DNA from: Pseudomonadota bacterium
Lineage (GTDB): Bacteria; Pseudomonadota; Gammaproteobacteria; Steroidobacterales; Steroidobacteraceae
Assembly: GCA_023457495.1 (NCBI GenBank)
Contig: JAEWLQ010000070.1
Location: 1 to 13,557, forward strand
Length of the DNA stretch: 13,557 bases
Reading direction: 5' to 3'
The notes below the pieces were generated by a model that had not been told where the DNA came from, did no database searches, and was given only the letters and a program-made list of their open reading frames with translations. This document shows, one piece after another, positions 12,702 through 13,557 of the stretch. Position numbers and translations under genes: made by a program. Numbering within the stretch: position 1 is the first letter of the stretch; the number at the start of each line of letters is the position of its first letter.

Positions 12702-13557
12702 TTGCCCGAGACGATTGACTCGCAGATTTCGTCTGCCGAACAGCCCGGCTCCCTACGTGTCATCGCGCGCGCCGCGACGAACATCGCCGCCTTCATCGGC
12801 CGCACGCTCAAAGGACCCGTCAACGAACCCGTGCCGGTGCGCAGTTTTGCCGACTTCACGCGAGTGTTCGGCGGCCTGTGGCAACCCTCGACGCTGAGTT
12901 ACGCGGTCGAACAATTCTTCGAGAACGGTGGCCGCTGCGCGGTCATCGTCCGTGTCGTCAACGGCGCGCGGCCGCCGACGCTCACGCTGCCAGCTGGAAA
13001 TGGCCGGCTCATCCTGCGCGGTGTCGGTGCCGGCTCGCGCGAATTCCTGCGCGCCTCGGTCGACTACGACGCCATCGAGGCGCGCGAAGCCGACCGCTTC
13101 AATCTCGTCGTGCAACGCGTGCGCGCCGCGGGCTCCGAGCAGATCGAGGACCAGGAAATCTTCCGGCGGCTGTCGGTTACGCCGGGCGCGGATCGTTTCA
13201 TCGCCGATGCGCTGCTGGACTCGCGGCTGGTGCGCGTCCAGGGCAGCGTGCCGGCGGAGCGTCCGTCGCGGACACCGGCCGCGAACAACGGCGCGGTGAT
13301 CGGCTACACGCCCTCCAACCCCGACGGCGACGACGGCGGTCCGATCACGGACTACGACATCATCGGCTCGGCGCAGGCGGGTACCGGCCTCTTCGCACTG
13401 CACGCCGCTCCCGACATCAACCTGCTGTGCATCCCGCCGCTGGCGCGCGACACGGATGTGGGGTTGTCCACGTTGCTGGTCGCGGGACGCTTCTGCCGTG
13501 AGCGCCGCGCGATGCTCATCGTCGATCCGCCGTCCGAATGGGCCTCGAGCGCCGCGG
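12702..13557 (+). CDS. Contractile-tail sheath protein (N-terminal 285 codons, runs off the right edge)
   Basis: The frame opens after a TGA at 12663-12665; TTG 12702 is the only plausible start, with GGGGAG at 12692-12697 just before it. The N-terminal part has the sheath signature TNIAAFIGRTLKGPVNEP followed by VPVRSFADFTRVFGG (residues 26-58) and LSYAVEQFFENGGRCAVIVR (residues 65-84). Later blocks REFLRASVDYD, RFNLVVQRV and LLCIPP...RRAMLIVDPP belong to the insertion and subtilisin-like sheath domains. The PGVYVEE opening of many phage sheaths is absent. Sheath proteins polymerise around the tail tube and contract to drive it through a target membrane. With no other phage gene to the left, this is likely the first gene of a contractile injection system, tailocin or prophage tail cluster. 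The 3' part and partners are outside the window. Confidence 0.85.
   Translation, partial: MPETIDSQISSAEQPGSLRVIARAATNIAAFIGRTLKGPVNEPVPVRSFADFTRVFGGLWQPSTLSYAVEQFFENGGRCAVIVRVVNGARPPTLTLPAGNGRLILRGVGAGSREFLRASVDYDAIEAREADRFNLVVQRVRAAGSEQIEDQEIFRRLSVTPGADRFIADALLDSRLVRVQGSVPAERPSRTPAANNGAVIGYTPSNPDGDDGGPITDYDIIGSAQAGTGLFALHAAPDINLLCIPPLARDTDVGLSTLLVAGRFCRERRAMLIVDPPSEWASSAA

Noticed and set aside
10484..12859. A 791-codon open frame on the minus strand opposite the M1 and rhomboid genes
   Set aside because: It is antisense to two genes with complete catalytic motifs, and its product is Arg/His/Asp/Glu-rich low-complexity sequence, as expected for the antisense frame of GC-rich coding DNA.
12685..13501. 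Short plus-strand frames at 12685-12897, 12878-13501 and 12928-13299
   Set aside because: They are out-of-frame shadows of the sheath gene, which is read continuously from TTG 12702 to the edge.

Overview
The window is GC-rich DNA with tightly packed genes, short intergenic gaps and many ATGA or near-zero junctions. The gene content (GreB with an MSRYRP start, an M13 peptidase lipoprotein, a LemA/TPM cluster, L,D-transpeptidase and LTA4H-type M1 aminopeptidase lipoproteins or exported enzymes) suggests a gammaproteobacterium of the Xanthomonadales/Steroidobacterales/Nevskiales type. That placement is an inference from gene style; there is no rRNA or other taxonomic marker. I see no tRNA, rRNA, CRISPR array, integrase or transposase gene.

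Region 1 (1-1229, minus strand): a TIGR01777-type SDR epimerase, translationally coupled (ATGA) to an upstream reading frame that looks like the surviving C-terminal third of a DUF4166 protein. The start of that upstream gene has been replaced by the promoter/operator of the divergently transcribed ArsR gene. Region 2 (1169-3560, plus): an ArsR-family regulator with its own palindromic operator, a fatty-acid-desaturase-family membrane enzyme with an unusual second histidine box, and a multi-membrane-span protein with a C-terminal SRPBCC-like domain that carries an apparent one-base deletion near 2620. The three are spaced as one operon, plausibly an autoregulated membrane-lipid unit. Region 3 (3533-4444): greB on the minus strand, overlapping the previous gene tail to tail; a divergent small unknown gene on the plus strand, followed by a good rho-independent terminator.

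Region 4 (4480-8646, plus): an M13 (PepO/neprilysin-like) metallopeptidase lipoprotein, a LemA-family lipoprotein, and two TPM-domain proteins, one exported with a Gly-rich tail and one without a signal peptide. They are spaced as one envelope-related operon. Region 5 (8696-9919): a LysM-like plus YkuD L,D-transpeptidase lipoprotein, then a three-unit, 27-bp-period repeat that folds into a hairpin (REP-like). Region 6 (10034-12634): an exported M1 aminopeptidase directly followed by a rhomboid-family intramembrane serine protease.

Region 7 (12702 to the right edge): the 5' 285 codons of a contractile-tail sheath protein, starting from a TTG behind a strong Shine-Dalgarno. It is the only phage-like gene visible and is probably the first gene of a contractile injection system, tailocin or prophage tail cluster lying to the right. 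This, the regulator/desaturase/SRPBCC operon with its broken third gene, and the recurring -10-like box 6-7 bases before SD-less start codons (possible leaderless mRNAs) are the points most worth following up.
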